DNA from: JAHFUA01 sp963808725
GTDB taxonomy: Bacteria; Acidobacteriota; Terriglobia; Terriglobales; Acidobacteriaceae
NCBI GenBank assembly: GCA_963808725.1
Contig: CAWEGO010000002.1
Coordinates: 496,001 to 560,000 of the forward strand
Direction: 5' to 3'
Length of the DNA stretch: 64,000 bases
A program made the position numbers and the translations under genes. This document shows, in pieces, positions 17,611-25,190 of the stretch (positions are counted from its first letter, which is position 1; each line of letters begins with the position of its first letter). The notes below the pieces were generated by a model. It saw only the letters and a list, made by a program, of their open reading frames with translations. It was not told where the DNA came from and ran no database searches.

Positions 17611-17798
17611 TTTGGGCGCGAATCTATCACTGTGGGATTTTGCTGAGAGCTCGGCGGTCACCAGATGACGCAATCACCCGATGACCCGATCACCCGATGC
17701 CCGATGGCTTGTTACCTCCGGACGCTGTCCTTCGGTGACATTGTGCGATTCCGGCCTGGAACGCATACTGGGCTCACCTACCACAGAACCTGGGAGAC
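17611..17798. other. Spacer with short direct repeats upstream of the hairpin
   Basis: No gene is visible. Around 17660-17707 there are imperfect direct repeats of CACCCGATG (four in ~45 bp). The stretch sits between the LuxR terminator and a long hairpin at 17799 and could encode a small RNA or be the far upstream leader of the SYLF gene. Confidence 0.35.
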
Positions 17799-17848
17799 CG
17801 GGGTTGAAGTCATAACGAAAGTTATGGTTTCAGCCCCGAAAATTTTTG
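17799..17848 (+). ncRNA. Candidate structured RNA element: long stem with GAAA tetraloop
   Basis: CGGGG-TTGAA-GT-CATAAC-GAAA-GTTATG-GT-TTCAG-CCCCG folds into a 16-bp stem with a symmetric 2x2 internal loop and a classical GNRA tetraloop, then AAAATTTTT. Pairing is complete except for one G-U pair. It could be the 3' end (terminator) of a short transcript from 17611 onward, or an attenuator in the leader of the downstream SYLF gene. Confidence 0.45.
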
Positions 17849-17983
17849 CTGGCGAAGGCGCAGCCGCCCCTTCTTGCATCTAAAATACAAGCATCAAGGT
17901 CAGTCGCTGTTCGTTTCTCGGGATCCGCGTCCTTCGTCAACCGCTTTGGTCTAAACATTCCATTGCAAAAGGTAAGGAGAACG

Positions 17984-18721
17984 ATGAAAAAGCTTCTGGT
18001 TCTCGTGGTAGTCGCAAGTTTCGCCAGCGCCGCCTGGGCGGCCGGCGAGCGCGAAAAGCTAGTGGACCGCGTCGAGGGCGCCGCCACCGTTCTGGATGAG
18101 ATCATGGCCGCTCCCGACAAGGGCATCCCGGAAGAGGTAATCGGTTCGGCACAGTGCATCGCCATCGTGCCGTCGCTGTTGAAGGGCGGCTTTATCGTGG
18201 GCGCCGCCTATGGCAAAGGCGTGGTCACCTGCCGCACCGACAAGGGCTGGAGCGCGCCGGCGTTCTTCCGCGTGGAAGGCGGAAGCTTCGGATTGCAGAT
18301 CGGCGGCCAGGCGGTGGACCTGGTCATGCTGGTGATGAACGAGCACGGCATGCGCAACCTGCTCTCCAGCAAGTTCAAGATCGGCGCCGACGCCTCGGCT
18401 GCCGCCGGTCCGGTGGGACGGCACGCGGAAGCCGCCACCGACTGGAAAATGCGGGCGGAGCTGCTCACCTACTCGCGAGCCCGCGGCCTGTTCGCCGGTA
18501 TCTCCCTCAACGGCGCGGTGGTCAAGCAAGACCGGGATGATACTCGTGACTTCTACGGACGCATGGTGTCGTTCCGCAGCATTCTGACTGGTTTGGTCCC
18601 GCCTCCCGCCGGGTCCGAACCTTTGCTCAAGGCCGCGGCCAAGTACGCTGGAACTGCGCCGGCCAAGACAACCGCGAGCGAGGTGACGCCGGTCCCGGCC
18701 GACTCGATGCCGGCAAGATAG
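17984..18721 (+). CDS. Secreted SYLF (YSC84) domain lipid-binding protein, copy 1
   Basis: ATG 17984 with AAGGAG upstream, signal peptide MKKLLVLVVVASFASAAWAA, then a SYLF domain: GSAQCIAIVPSLLKGGFIVG, AAYGKGVVTCRT, FGLQIGGQAVDLVMLVMNE and TYSRARGLFAGISLNGAVV. Family members bind phosphoinositides in eukaryotes; bacterial versions are periplasmic or outer-membrane associated and of unknown function. Residues after ~215 are a Pro/Ala tail. A paralogue lies at 40377-41105. Its leader may include the structured hairpin at 17799. Confidence 0.9.
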   Translation: MKKLLVLVVVASFASAAWAAGEREKLVDRVEGAATVLDEIMAAPDKGIPEEVIGSAQCIAIVPSLLKGGFIVGAAYGKGVVTCRTDKGWSAPAFFRVEGGSFGLQIGGQAVDLVMLVMNEHGMRNLLSSKFKIGADASAAAGPVGRHAEAATDWKMRAELLTYSRARGLFAGISLNGAVVKQDRDDTRDFYGRMVSFRSILTGLVPPPAGSEPLLKAAAKYAGTAPAKTTASEVTPVPADSMPAR

Positions 18722-18807
18722 CGGTGGAGTCGCCAGTCGTGAGTCGCGAGCAGAACCATCGGCCCGCGACTTGCGACCGTGACGCGCAAGCGACGGATAC
18801 GCTGCCG

Positions 18808-18854
18808 GTTTGACAACAAATTTCCCCCGATGCTACCGTCCAGCTTCCTTCCTC
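18808..18854. repeat. 47-bp direct repeat, left copy (orphan promoter-like segment)
   Basis: Identical to 19771-19817 except for one base. The unit holds TTGACA, an 18-bp spacer and TACCGT, a promoter-like arrangement. In this copy it points at no gene: the next coding sequence is the 3' end of the convergent CPBP gene. Confidence 0.8.
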
Positions 18855-18894
18855 TAGCCACGCGTTGACGGGGCAGCTTCGCAGCTCATGAGTC

Positions 18895-19668
18895 TCAGGC
18901 TGCCTTGTCCTCGCTTGGCCTGCACCACCGCCAGAGTGCAGCCATAAAGGCCAGGTTCAGGACCAGCCCCAGTACTCCGATCTCTGGTCCGAAGAACCCA
19001 GTGTTCTTGATGCCCAGCGCGCCGACTCTCTTGCCAAAACCAAAGAGCACGTAGGCCATCCCGTTCCACGCACCGTGGCTCACGCTGGAGACGATCACCG
19101 AGCCTGACCGCCAGCGCAACAGACCCCATATCGCGCCGATCACAGCGGCGTTCAGCATGAAAACCGGGACCTGGGAGCGCGCCGGATCGAAGCCAGTCTT
19201 GAGCATCACCGCCGACCAGTGCCACAACGAGAACGCAATACTGCTCCAGATCAGGACGCCGGTCTTTTTCACGCCTGCCCGCTCCAGGGATGCCCAGAGC
19301 CAGCCCCGGAAAAAGCCCTCCTCCGTGATGATGGCCACCAACACCGTAGACAGGGCGACCAGAGCGAAGTTAATTCCAGCCTTCTTCCAGTTCGTGTGAG
19401 AAAGATCCACGGCGCCGGCCACAGTGGCCACAAGGATGATCAGGGCGGCAACGACCACTGGATAAACTACCGCAAGGAAATAGTGCGGCCATCGTCCCCA
19501 GCCGAAACCGACCTGCCGTCGCGGAAATCGCTGCAGGTACCAGAAAATGCCCAGCAGCAGAGCCAGCGGCAGGGCGCTGAATGCCGTAAGTCCGGTCGCA
19601 TCCATTGTGGAGGTAATGGCAATGGCCGCCAGCACGCCCAGGATCGGCCAGCGCAAGGCGTTGATCAT
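18895..19668 (-). CDS. CPBP-family intramembrane glutamic protease
   Basis: A 257-residue multi-pass membrane protein of the CPBP/Abi family. The three conserved motifs are present: EEGFFRGWLWASLE (motif 1, paired Glu and Arg), FSLWHWSAV (motif 2 His) and SSVSHGAWNGMAY (motif 3 His). About seven hydrophobic segments surround them. Bacterial CPBP proteins are linked to membrane protein cleavage or bacteriocin immunity; the role here is unknown. ATG 19668 has GGAGG upstream. It runs opposite to its neighbours and is bracketed by a 47-bp direct repeat, suggesting insertion. Confidence 0.92.
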   Translation of the reverse strand: MINALRWPILGVLAAIAITSTMDATGLTAFSALPLALLLGIFWYLQRFPRRQVGFGWGRWPHYFLAVVYPVVVAALIILVATVAGAVDLSHTNWKKAGINFALVALSTVLVAIITEEGFFRGWLWASLERAGVKKTGVLIWSSIAFSLWHWSAVMLKTGFDPARSQVPVFMLNAAVIGAIWGLLRWRSGSVIVSSVSHGAWNGMAYVLFGFGKRVGALGIKNTGFFGPEIGVLGLVLNLAFMAALWRWCRPSEDKAA

Positions 19669-19770
19669 GATCGTCCTCCGACCTTTGAAGGGTACGAAGC
19701 GGGGAATGGCCTGGTTCCGTAAACCTGGGCAGCATTAGACGGAAAGCCTTGCCGAACGCGAGCGCCTCAA

Positions 19771-19817
19771 GTTTGACAAGAAATTTCCCCCGATGCTACC
19801 GTCCAGCTTCCTTCCTC
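19771..19817 (+). repeat. 47-bp direct repeat, right copy (promoter of the acyltransferase)
   Basis: Second copy of the 18808-18854 segment, ending directly at the ATG (19818) of the lipid acyltransferase. TTGACA (19773-19778) and TACCGT (19797-19802) look like its promoter. No Shine-Dalgarno is visible in the short leader. Confidence 0.8.
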
Positions 19818-20717
19818 ATGCGCTACCGACTCGAGTATGCGCCGGTCTGGCTGGTGGCGCGAATGCTGGCGCTGGCGCCGGCGTCCGTGGCGCGTGCGTT
19901 CGGGATCGTCCTGGGGCGGACGGTGTACCTGCTGCACGGGCGGCTGCGGCGCGTTGGCATGCGCAACCTGCAACTCGCCTTTCCCCAGATGCCTGCTTCC
20001 GAACGCCGCCGCATTCTGCGAGGCGTGTTCACCAGCCTGGGCCGGCAGCTCGGCGATTTTTGCCGCCTCCCGCGTTACCGCCGGGAGAACATCTCGCAGC
20101 TCGCCATTTACGACGGCTTTGAGAACTTCGAGCGCGCCCAGGCCCGTGGCAAGGGCGTGCTGTTCCTGACCGCGCATTTCGGGGGATGGGAGATCAGCTC
20201 GTTCATGCACGCGCTCCACTCCCATCCCTTGCACATCCTGGTGCGGCCGCTCGACAATCCCTACCTCGACCGCCTGGTCACCCGCTATCGCACGCTAAGC
20301 GGCAATCGCACCATTCCCAAGCAGGATTTCGCGCGCAGCATGCTGGCGGCGCTGGGCACCGGGGAGACCGTCGGCATCCTCATGGACCAGAACATGCTCC
20401 CGGAGCAGGGCGTATTCGTGGATTTCTTCGGCATCCCGGCCTGCACCTCCACCCTGATGGCGCGCATGGCGCTGCGGACGGAAGCCGCCGTTGTCCCCGG
20501 CTTCTGCCTCTGGGACCGGGCGCTGCGGCGCTATCGCGTGCGCTTCGAACCGGCGATGGAAACCATCCGCACCGGCAACGACGGGGCTGACATCGTGGCC
20601 AACACTGCCGCCTACGCCAAGGTGATCGAAGCGTACGCGCGCCGCTATCCCGACCAGTGGCTGTGGGTGCACCGGCGCTGGAAGACCCGACCGCCGGGAG
20701 AGCCGTCGCTGTATTGA
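19818..20717 (+). CDS. Lipid A biosynthesis acyltransferase (LpxL/HtrB family)
   Basis: A 299-residue member of the lysophospholipid/KDO2-lipid A acyltransferase family at the inner membrane. The H-x4-E catalytic motif is TAHFGGWE; GILMDQNMLPEQGVFVDFFG and PDQWLWVHRRWKTRP are family-typical. ATG 19818 gives the normal hydrophobic N terminus (APVWLVARMLALAPASVARA); an upstream in-frame start at 19749 would read through the promoter repeat. It adds a secondary acyl chain to lipid A or a related lipid; the exact acceptor is not determined. Confidence 0.9.
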   Translation: MRYRLEYAPVWLVARMLALAPASVARAFGIVLGRTVYLLHGRLRRVGMRNLQLAFPQMPASERRRILRGVFTSLGRQLGDFCRLPRYRRENISQLAIYDGFENFERAQARGKGVLFLTAHFGGWEISSFMHALHSHPLHILVRPLDNPYLDRLVTRYRTLSGNRTIPKQDFARSMLAALGTGETVGILMDQNMLPEQGVFVDFFGIPACTSTLMARMALRTEAAVVPGFCLWDRALRRYRVRFEPAMETIRTGNDGADIVANTAAYAKVIEAYARRYPDQWLWVHRRWKTRPPGEPSLY

Positions 20718-20731
20718 GCTTCATTGCGCGG

Positions 20732-20760
20732 TTGACACTGCGCCTCTTCCGGAGTAGCGT
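20732..20760 (+). promoter_or_regulatory. Promoter for the 20785 operon
   Basis: TTGACA at 20732-20737, a 17-bp spacer and TAGCGT at 20755-20760, 25 bp before the ATG. Confidence 0.65.
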
Positions 20761-20784
20761 GACCTCTCCATTTCAAGGAAAACT

Positions 20785-21339
20785 ATGCCCACTGTGCTGG
20801 AGAATACCCGCTCGCGCATTTCTTCGCTTCTGGGTGCGGGCTTATTGCTGCTGATTTCCTTGTTCTGCGCCAGCCTATACGCGCAGACCGCCGACACCAC
20901 AAATGCTTCCGGCGTGCGCGCCATACACGTCCTGGGACTGGAAGGCGTGAAGCCCAATCGCCACGGCACCCTCACCGTCCAGCCCAGTGGCCTTAATTTT
21001 GACAGCAAGGGCGCGCGCGGCGCCATCGCCATCGCTTCCATTCAAGATGTCTTCACCTCGCAGGACAGCCACCAAACCGGCGGAAAGGTGCTGACCGTCG
21101 CCAAGATGGGCGTGCCTTACGGAGGCGGCCGCGTCCTCAGCCTGTTTTCCCACGAAAAGGTGGACAGCCTGACGCTGGAGTATCGCGACGCCAACGGCGC
21201 ACTCCACGGCGCGATCTTCAGCATGCCCCTCGGTCAGGCGGCGATTCTGAAGAAACAACTAGTGGACCTGGGCGCACATGCCTCCATTCCGGTGGAGAGC
21301 CAACCTGAGACGAAAGATGCCGGAGGCACGAAGCAATGA
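20785..21339 (+). CDS. Secreted hypothetical protein, 184 aa
   Basis: ATG 20785 (AAGGAAAAC upstream) gives a signal peptide ending CASLYAQ. The mature part is beta-rich: HVLGLEGVKPNRHGTLTVQP and LNFDSKGARGAIAIASIQDV, then VDSLTLEYRDANGALHGAIF. Periodic strand spacing suggests a small beta-sandwich or PH-like domain. The stop overlaps the start of the next secreted gene (ATGA), so the pair is translationally coupled. I cannot assign a family. Confidence 0.75.
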   Translation: MPTVLENTRSRISSLLGAGLLLLISLFCASLYAQTADTTNASGVRAIHVLGLEGVKPNRHGTLTVQPSGLNFDSKGARGAIAIASIQDVFTSQDSHQTGGKVLTVAKMGVPYGGGRVLSLFSHEKVDSLTLEYRDANGALHGAIFSMPLGQAAILKKQLVDLGAHASIPVESQPETKDAGGTKQ

Positions 21340-21887
21340 AACAGAAACGAAATTTGCTCCCTGTTACGCTGGCCGCGATCGCCGGGCCGGCATTGCTGTT
21401 GTGCATCATCGGCCTGGTACTCGTCCCTCGGGGATTTGCGGCGGCAACCGCGGCCTGGTCGATCCAGGTCGAGCCGGTCCAAGCCGAAGAGGGCCAACTG
21501 CCGCCAGACTTCAGCATCGCCATCTACGAAGACCTGCTCGCCCAGTTGGCGAAGACCAACACCTTCCAGCAGGTGTACCGCAGCGGCGACCACCAGGCCG
21601 ACAGTGTTCCCAACCTGCTGGTCCTGCGCATGACGCTGCTGAACTTCGAGCGCGGCAGCCAGACCGAACGTTCCGTGACCACCGTGAAGGGCGCGACCAA
21701 GGTCAAGGTGCATTTGAAGGTCTCCACCCGCGACGGCAACGCGCTGGTCGAAAAGGACGTGCAAGGTACGGTCCGCTTGTTCGGAGAAAACCTGAAAGCC
21801 ACGCAGCATCTGGCCAGGGACATCGCCGCGCTCCTTCGCGACGCGTCGCTTCCCGCGCCCACCGCGGCCAGGGCCGCGGGCCAGTAG
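21336..21887 (+). CDS. Secreted hypothetical protein, 183 aa (DUF4410-like)
   Basis: Overlaps the preceding gene by four bases. The N terminus carries a signal anchor (LAAIAGPALLLCIIGLVLV). The mature domain has AIYEDLLAQLAKTNTFQQVY, LLVLRMTLLNFERGSQ and KVHLKVSTRDGNALVEKDVQ, matching the general pattern of DUF4410-type secreted proteins that describe a quantity 'V' computed per element. Its function is unknown; with its partner it probably sits in the periplasm. Confidence 0.7.
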   Translation: MKQKRNLLPVTLAAIAGPALLLCIIGLVLVPRGFAAATAAWSIQVEPVQAEEGQLPPDFSIAIYEDLLAQLAKTNTFQQVYRSGDHQADSVPNLLVLRMTLLNFERGSQTERSVTTVKGATKVKVHLKVSTRDGNALVEKDVQGTVRLFGENLKATQHLARDIAALLRDASLPAPTAARAAGQ

Positions 21888-21907
21888 CCAAACTCAGAGG
21901 AGAAACC

Positions 21908-22429
21908 ATGAGCACCACCGACGAACTGCTTATGGCCAACGAACGCTACGCATACAGCTTCAAGCTCGGGCATTTGCCCTCGCCACCGGCGCGAAAGCTG
22001 GCGGTGCTGGCTTGCATGGACGCGCGCCTCACCGTCGAACACATCCTCGGGCTCGAGACCGGGGAAGCCCACATCATCCGCAACGCCGGCGGCATCGCCA
22101 CCGAGGACGCCTTACGCTCGCTGCTCATCTCGCATCACCTGCTGGGGACGCAGGAGTTCCTCATCATCAACCACACCGGCTGCGGCATGCTGACCTTCAA
22201 AGACGAAGAGCTGCGCGACCGCCTGGAGAAGCAAACCGGCACCGCAGCCTTCGCGCCCGTGCATTTCCACACCTTCACCGATCTGGAGAGCAACGTACGC
22301 CGCCAGATCGATCGCGTGCGCTCGCATCCCTGGGTACCGAACCACATTCCCGTCCGGGGATTCATCTACGACGTAAAGACCGGAAGACTGCACGAGGTCC
22401 GTTCCTCCACGCAGACCGTGGCGGCGTAG
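21908..22429 (+). CDS. Beta-class carbonic anhydrase
   Basis: A 173-residue enzyme interconverting CO2 and bicarbonate. Zinc ligands are visible as Cys36 with the Asp-Arg pair (CMDARL, Cys36/Asp38/Arg40), His89 and Cys92 in NHTGCG. NAGGIATEDALRSL is family-typical. It is of the short type with a one-domain fold and no signal peptide. GAGGAG sits at good distance before ATG 21908. It follows the two secreted proteins by 20 bp and may be in the same transcript. Confidence 0.95.
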   Translation: MSTTDELLMANERYAYSFKLGHLPSPPARKLAVLACMDARLTVEHILGLETGEAHIIRNAGGIATEDALRSLLISHHLLGTQEFLIINHTGCGMLTFKDEELRDRLEKQTGTAAFAPVHFHTFTDLESNVRRQIDRVRSHPWVPNHIPVRGFIYDVKTGRLHEVRSSTQTVAA

Positions 22430-22465
22430 CTTCGACTGGGGGCGAGCCGCAGGTTCGGCCGGCGA

Positions 22466-22681
22466 GCGCGCGAAGCGCGCGACAGAACGTAGCCCACGGC
22501 GTGAGCCGTGGGAGGAAGTGGAACCAACCAGAGCCCGCGAAGCGGGCGAAAGAGTCGAGACGAAATCTCCGGAGGGGCGACAGAATGGTTCTTACGCCCC
22601 CTTCGGGGGCTCCGCCATCAATCGGCGCCGCTAGCCCACGGCTGACGCCGTGGGCTACGCTCTGCCGCACGCTTCGCGTGC
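22466..22681. repeat. Array of six perfect short hairpins
   Basis: Six separate perfect inverted repeats in 216 bp: 22466-22480 (GCGCGC-GAA-GCGCGC), 22493-22512 (CCCACGGC-GTGA-GCCGTGGG), 22533-22547 (GCCCGC-GAA-GCGGGC), 22596-22610 (GCCCCC-TTC-GGGGGC), 22632-22657 (11-bp stem starting TAGCCCACGGC) and 22667-22681 (GCACGC-TTC-GCGTGC). Four share three-base GAA/TTC loops. Hairpins 2 and 5 share the AGCCCACGGC core. No gene is seen in 22430-22884. Confidence 0.8.
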
Positions 22682-22837
22682 TGAATGCCGTTCTTGCCCA
22701 CCTTTTGCCGCTCGTTACGAGCTGCGACCTTGCCCCTCCGGCAGGTTCTTCCGGGTGTTTTCCGCGCTCTTCCGAGGGCCGCGTGGCTCAGCGGCAAAAA
22801 TCCCTGTTCTAGAAATGGAACAAACCCCAGGTTTTCG

Positions 22838-22865
22838 TTGACTTGTTTTCCGAATGGGCTACCGT
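22838..22865 (+). promoter_or_regulatory. Promoter for the 22885 gene
   Basis: TTGACT at 22838-22843, a 16-bp spacer and TACCGT at 22860-22865; same -10 as in the 47-bp direct repeats. Confidence 0.5.
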
Positions 22866-22884
22866 TGCACCCGGAGGCGGTCTT

Positions 22885-23371
22885 ATGAGGTGTATTTTCT
22901 CCGTGATCCTTTGCATCATGTTTCCGCTTGCCTCGTTCACCGCAGACAAGCAGCAGCCCAGCTACAAAGTCATTTACGACGGTGGCTCGCTGCCGGAACG
23001 TCAAAGCCGGAAGTGGCATGAAGCTGTACATCGATTCCAACAACGTAAGGTTGGTGACAGACAAGAAAGATAAGACCGAAGTTGCTAATATCCCTGCCTC
23101 GGCCATCACTGAAATCAGCTATGGACAGGACGTTCGCAGACGCGTAGAAGAGGCCGTCGCTTTGGGGATTTTTACGCTGGGCATAGGGGGGCTGCTTGTA
23201 TTCAGTAAGTCCAAGAAGCATTACATTGGTCTGACTTGGGCCAACGGCGACCAGAAGGGCGGGCTCGCCATGCAGTGCGACAAGAGCGACTATCGGGGAA
23301 TCCTGGCCGGGCTGGAAGGAGTGACCGGAAAGAAAGCTGTCGATTCCAAGCCCATGACCGTCAAGAACTAG
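22885..23371 (+). CDS. Secreted hypothetical protein (frame-disrupted)
   Basis: ATG 22885 (GGAGGCGG upstream) gives a signal peptide (FSVILCIMFPLASFTA) and then YKVIYDGGSLP. The code continues in the next frame as VKAGSGMKLYIDSNNVRLVT and on to 23371. Removing one G from the doublet at 22995-22996 restores one ~161-residue frame. The mature part has a membrane helix late in the chain (LGIFTLGIGGLLVFS) followed by KSKKHYIGLTWANGDQKG. No family recognised. Confidence 0.68.
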
Positions 23372-23455
23372 TTATCAAGTCCGAGACAGGCTACGCTTGA
23401 CTGAGTCACCCCACTTGGGGCGAAGAGTCTTGTTTGGGCCTAATCAACCAAACGC

Positions 23456-24949
23456 TCAACTAGTCACCATGGCCGCCATCCTACCCACATCCTTCGCGCT
23501 CTCCATCATCTTCACGAACTCAATCACGGCCTCGGCCTTCTGCCGGGGCCAGTGGGCAAAGTCGGCGCAGCCGCGGAATTTGTCGGCGACTTCGTCGTAG
23601 CTCATGGGATTGGCGGGGCTGCCCTTGGCGAACTGGGCGCGGCCGGTGAGCACGCGTCCGTCCTTCATGTGGACTTTGAGGATGCTGGTCATCTTGTCGA
23701 AGCCCGCCTGCTCGGCTTCGGGATCGACGTAGAAGTTCACCCGCCGGATCATCTCCTGCACGTCCGCGCGCTGCACCACGGCATCGGTGTACTCCGCCAG
23801 GCCCGCCTTGCGCTCCAGCAACAGGATGCTGATGCCGAACTCCATACTGAACTTCGCCTGCAATCCGGTGGTGGGATGATGGTGCAGGAGCGTTGTGACC
23901 ATGCTGTGGTTGGCGCCGACATCGATCTTCTCTACCTCTGCGGGCTTGATGTCGTACAGGCGGATGAGCCGCATCATCTCGCCCATCGCGGGGTGAGTCA
24001 GCGATCCCGAAGGGTAGGGCTTGATGGAAACGCCGGGCGAGGCGAAGGTCCAGGGCTTGCCCAGGCGATCGACGATCGCCATGGGATCGAAGCCTCCACC
24101 GGCGGCATGGAAGAATCCGTATTGCGCTTCGAGGATGTTGGGCGCCGCGGTCCAGCCGAGCGCCGCGAGATCGACGGCGACAACGCCGGCTTCGGCGGCG
24201 TGTCCGGCGTGGAACGGCTTGGTCATAGAGCCGAAATTCTCGCGCAGGCCTCCGGCTTCGGCGGCGGCGATGCCCAGCGCGTTTTCGGTTTTCGTCACGT
24301 CCAGCGCGCGCAGTTTCGCGCAGGCGGCGGCGCTGCCGAATGAACCGATGGTCCCGGTCGTGTGGAAGCCGTCGTTGTAGTGACGGGGCGAGATGGCCTC
24401 GGCGATTTTGCACTCGACCTCCACGCCCACGTGATAGGCCGTGAGCAAGTCCTTCCCCGATCGCGCTCCCGATTCACAAATCGCGAACGCCGGCGGCAGC
24501 ACGGGAACGGTGGGATGCGTGAGCAATCCGTAGACGCGGTCTTTGGCGACGGCGAGCTGGGTGTCGTCGTAATCGTCGGCATGGATGAAGTTTCCATTGG
24601 CGAAGGCGGCAAAGCGTGGCGGAAGTTTCTGTGCGGTCCCGATCATGGAGCTCTTGCCTGCGCACAGTCCGAGCGACTGAATGTATTCCTTCATGAGCGG
24701 CGCGAGCGTCGAGACCGATCCTGCCAGCGCCAGGCCGAAACCGTCGAGCATCGACTTCTTGCCCAGCGCCATGACGTTTGCGGGAATATCTTCGTAGCGC
24801 GTGTTGACGATGAACTCCGAGACGTAGCGCGTCAGACCCGGCGCCTTGGGAAAATCGACCACGGGATTCTCCGCAGCCGGCAGCTTGGTTCCGCCGAACA
24901 CCAGCCCAGCGGCCATCATCGAGCTCTTACAGAATTCGCGGCGCTTCAT
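23456..24949 (-). CDS. MmgE/PrpD family protein with Tat-like signal
   Basis: A ~497-residue member of the MmgE/PrpD family, which includes 2-methylcitrate dehydratase and cis-aconitate decarboxylase. Typical segments are SMLDGFGLALAG, GNFIHADDYDDTQ, GFHTTGTIGSFGSAAA and HAGHAAEAGVVAVDLA. Start ATG 24949 was preferred over one 14 codons upstream because AGAGG precedes it and it gives an RR-containing export signal (MKRREFCKSSMMAAGLVFGG), unusual for this cytoplasmic family. No prpB/prpC genes are nearby, so the substrate is unassigned. Confidence 0.85.
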   Translation of the reverse strand: MKRREFCKSSMMAAGLVFGGTKLPAAENPVVDFPKAPGLTRYVSEFIVNTRYEDIPANVMALGKKSMLDGFGLALAGSVSTLAPLMKEYIQSLGLCAGKSSMIGTAQKLPPRFAAFANGNFIHADDYDDTQLAVAKDRVYGLLTHPTVPVLPPAFAICESGARSGKDLLTAYHVGVEVECKIAEAISPRHYNDGFHTTGTIGSFGSAAACAKLRALDVTKTENALGIAAAEAGGLRENFGSMTKPFHAGHAAEAGVVAVDLAALGWTAAPNILEAQYGFFHAAGGGFDPMAIVDRLGKPWTFASPGVSIKPYPSGSLTHPAMGEMMRLIRLYDIKPAEVEKIDVGANHSMVTTLLHHHPTTGLQAKFSMEFGISILLLERKAGLAEYTDAVVQRADVQEMIRRVNFYVDPEAEQAGFDKMTSILKVHMKDGRVLTGRAQFAKGSPANPMSYDEVADKFRGCADFAHWPRQKAEAVIEFVKMMESAKDVGRMAAMVTS

Positions 24950-24992
24950 TGCGGCGGAACCTCTCTTCTGCGCGTCAAGGCCAATTCTCAAT

Positions 24993-25131
24993 AGCTGTCA
25001 TCCTGAGCGCGCTGGTTCTGCGCGCGAAGGATCTTGAGGATGCCGGACAGGCACAAACAGTTCGGGAAGCGTGCCACCCTCCTGGTCACGTCCGGCGTTG
25101 TCGGGATGCTTCGCTCCGCTCAGCATGACAG
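24993..25131. repeat. Palindromic intergenic element (TGTCAT family, copy 2)
   Basis: Ends are CTGTCATCCTGAGCG and CGCTCAGCATGACAG, complementary with one mismatch, around a ~110-bp core. It lies between the MmgE/PrpD and amidohydrolase genes. Confidence 0.65.
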
Positions 25132-25190
25132 TCAAAGAAAGTTAGCGTGGACGCAAACTGAACCATGGAATCCTAACAAAACCGTGACGG

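Noticed and set aside
22797..22845. Stretch with tRNA-like GTGGCTCAGCGGCAAAAA
   Set aside because: No complete acceptor, anticodon or T arms could be formed.
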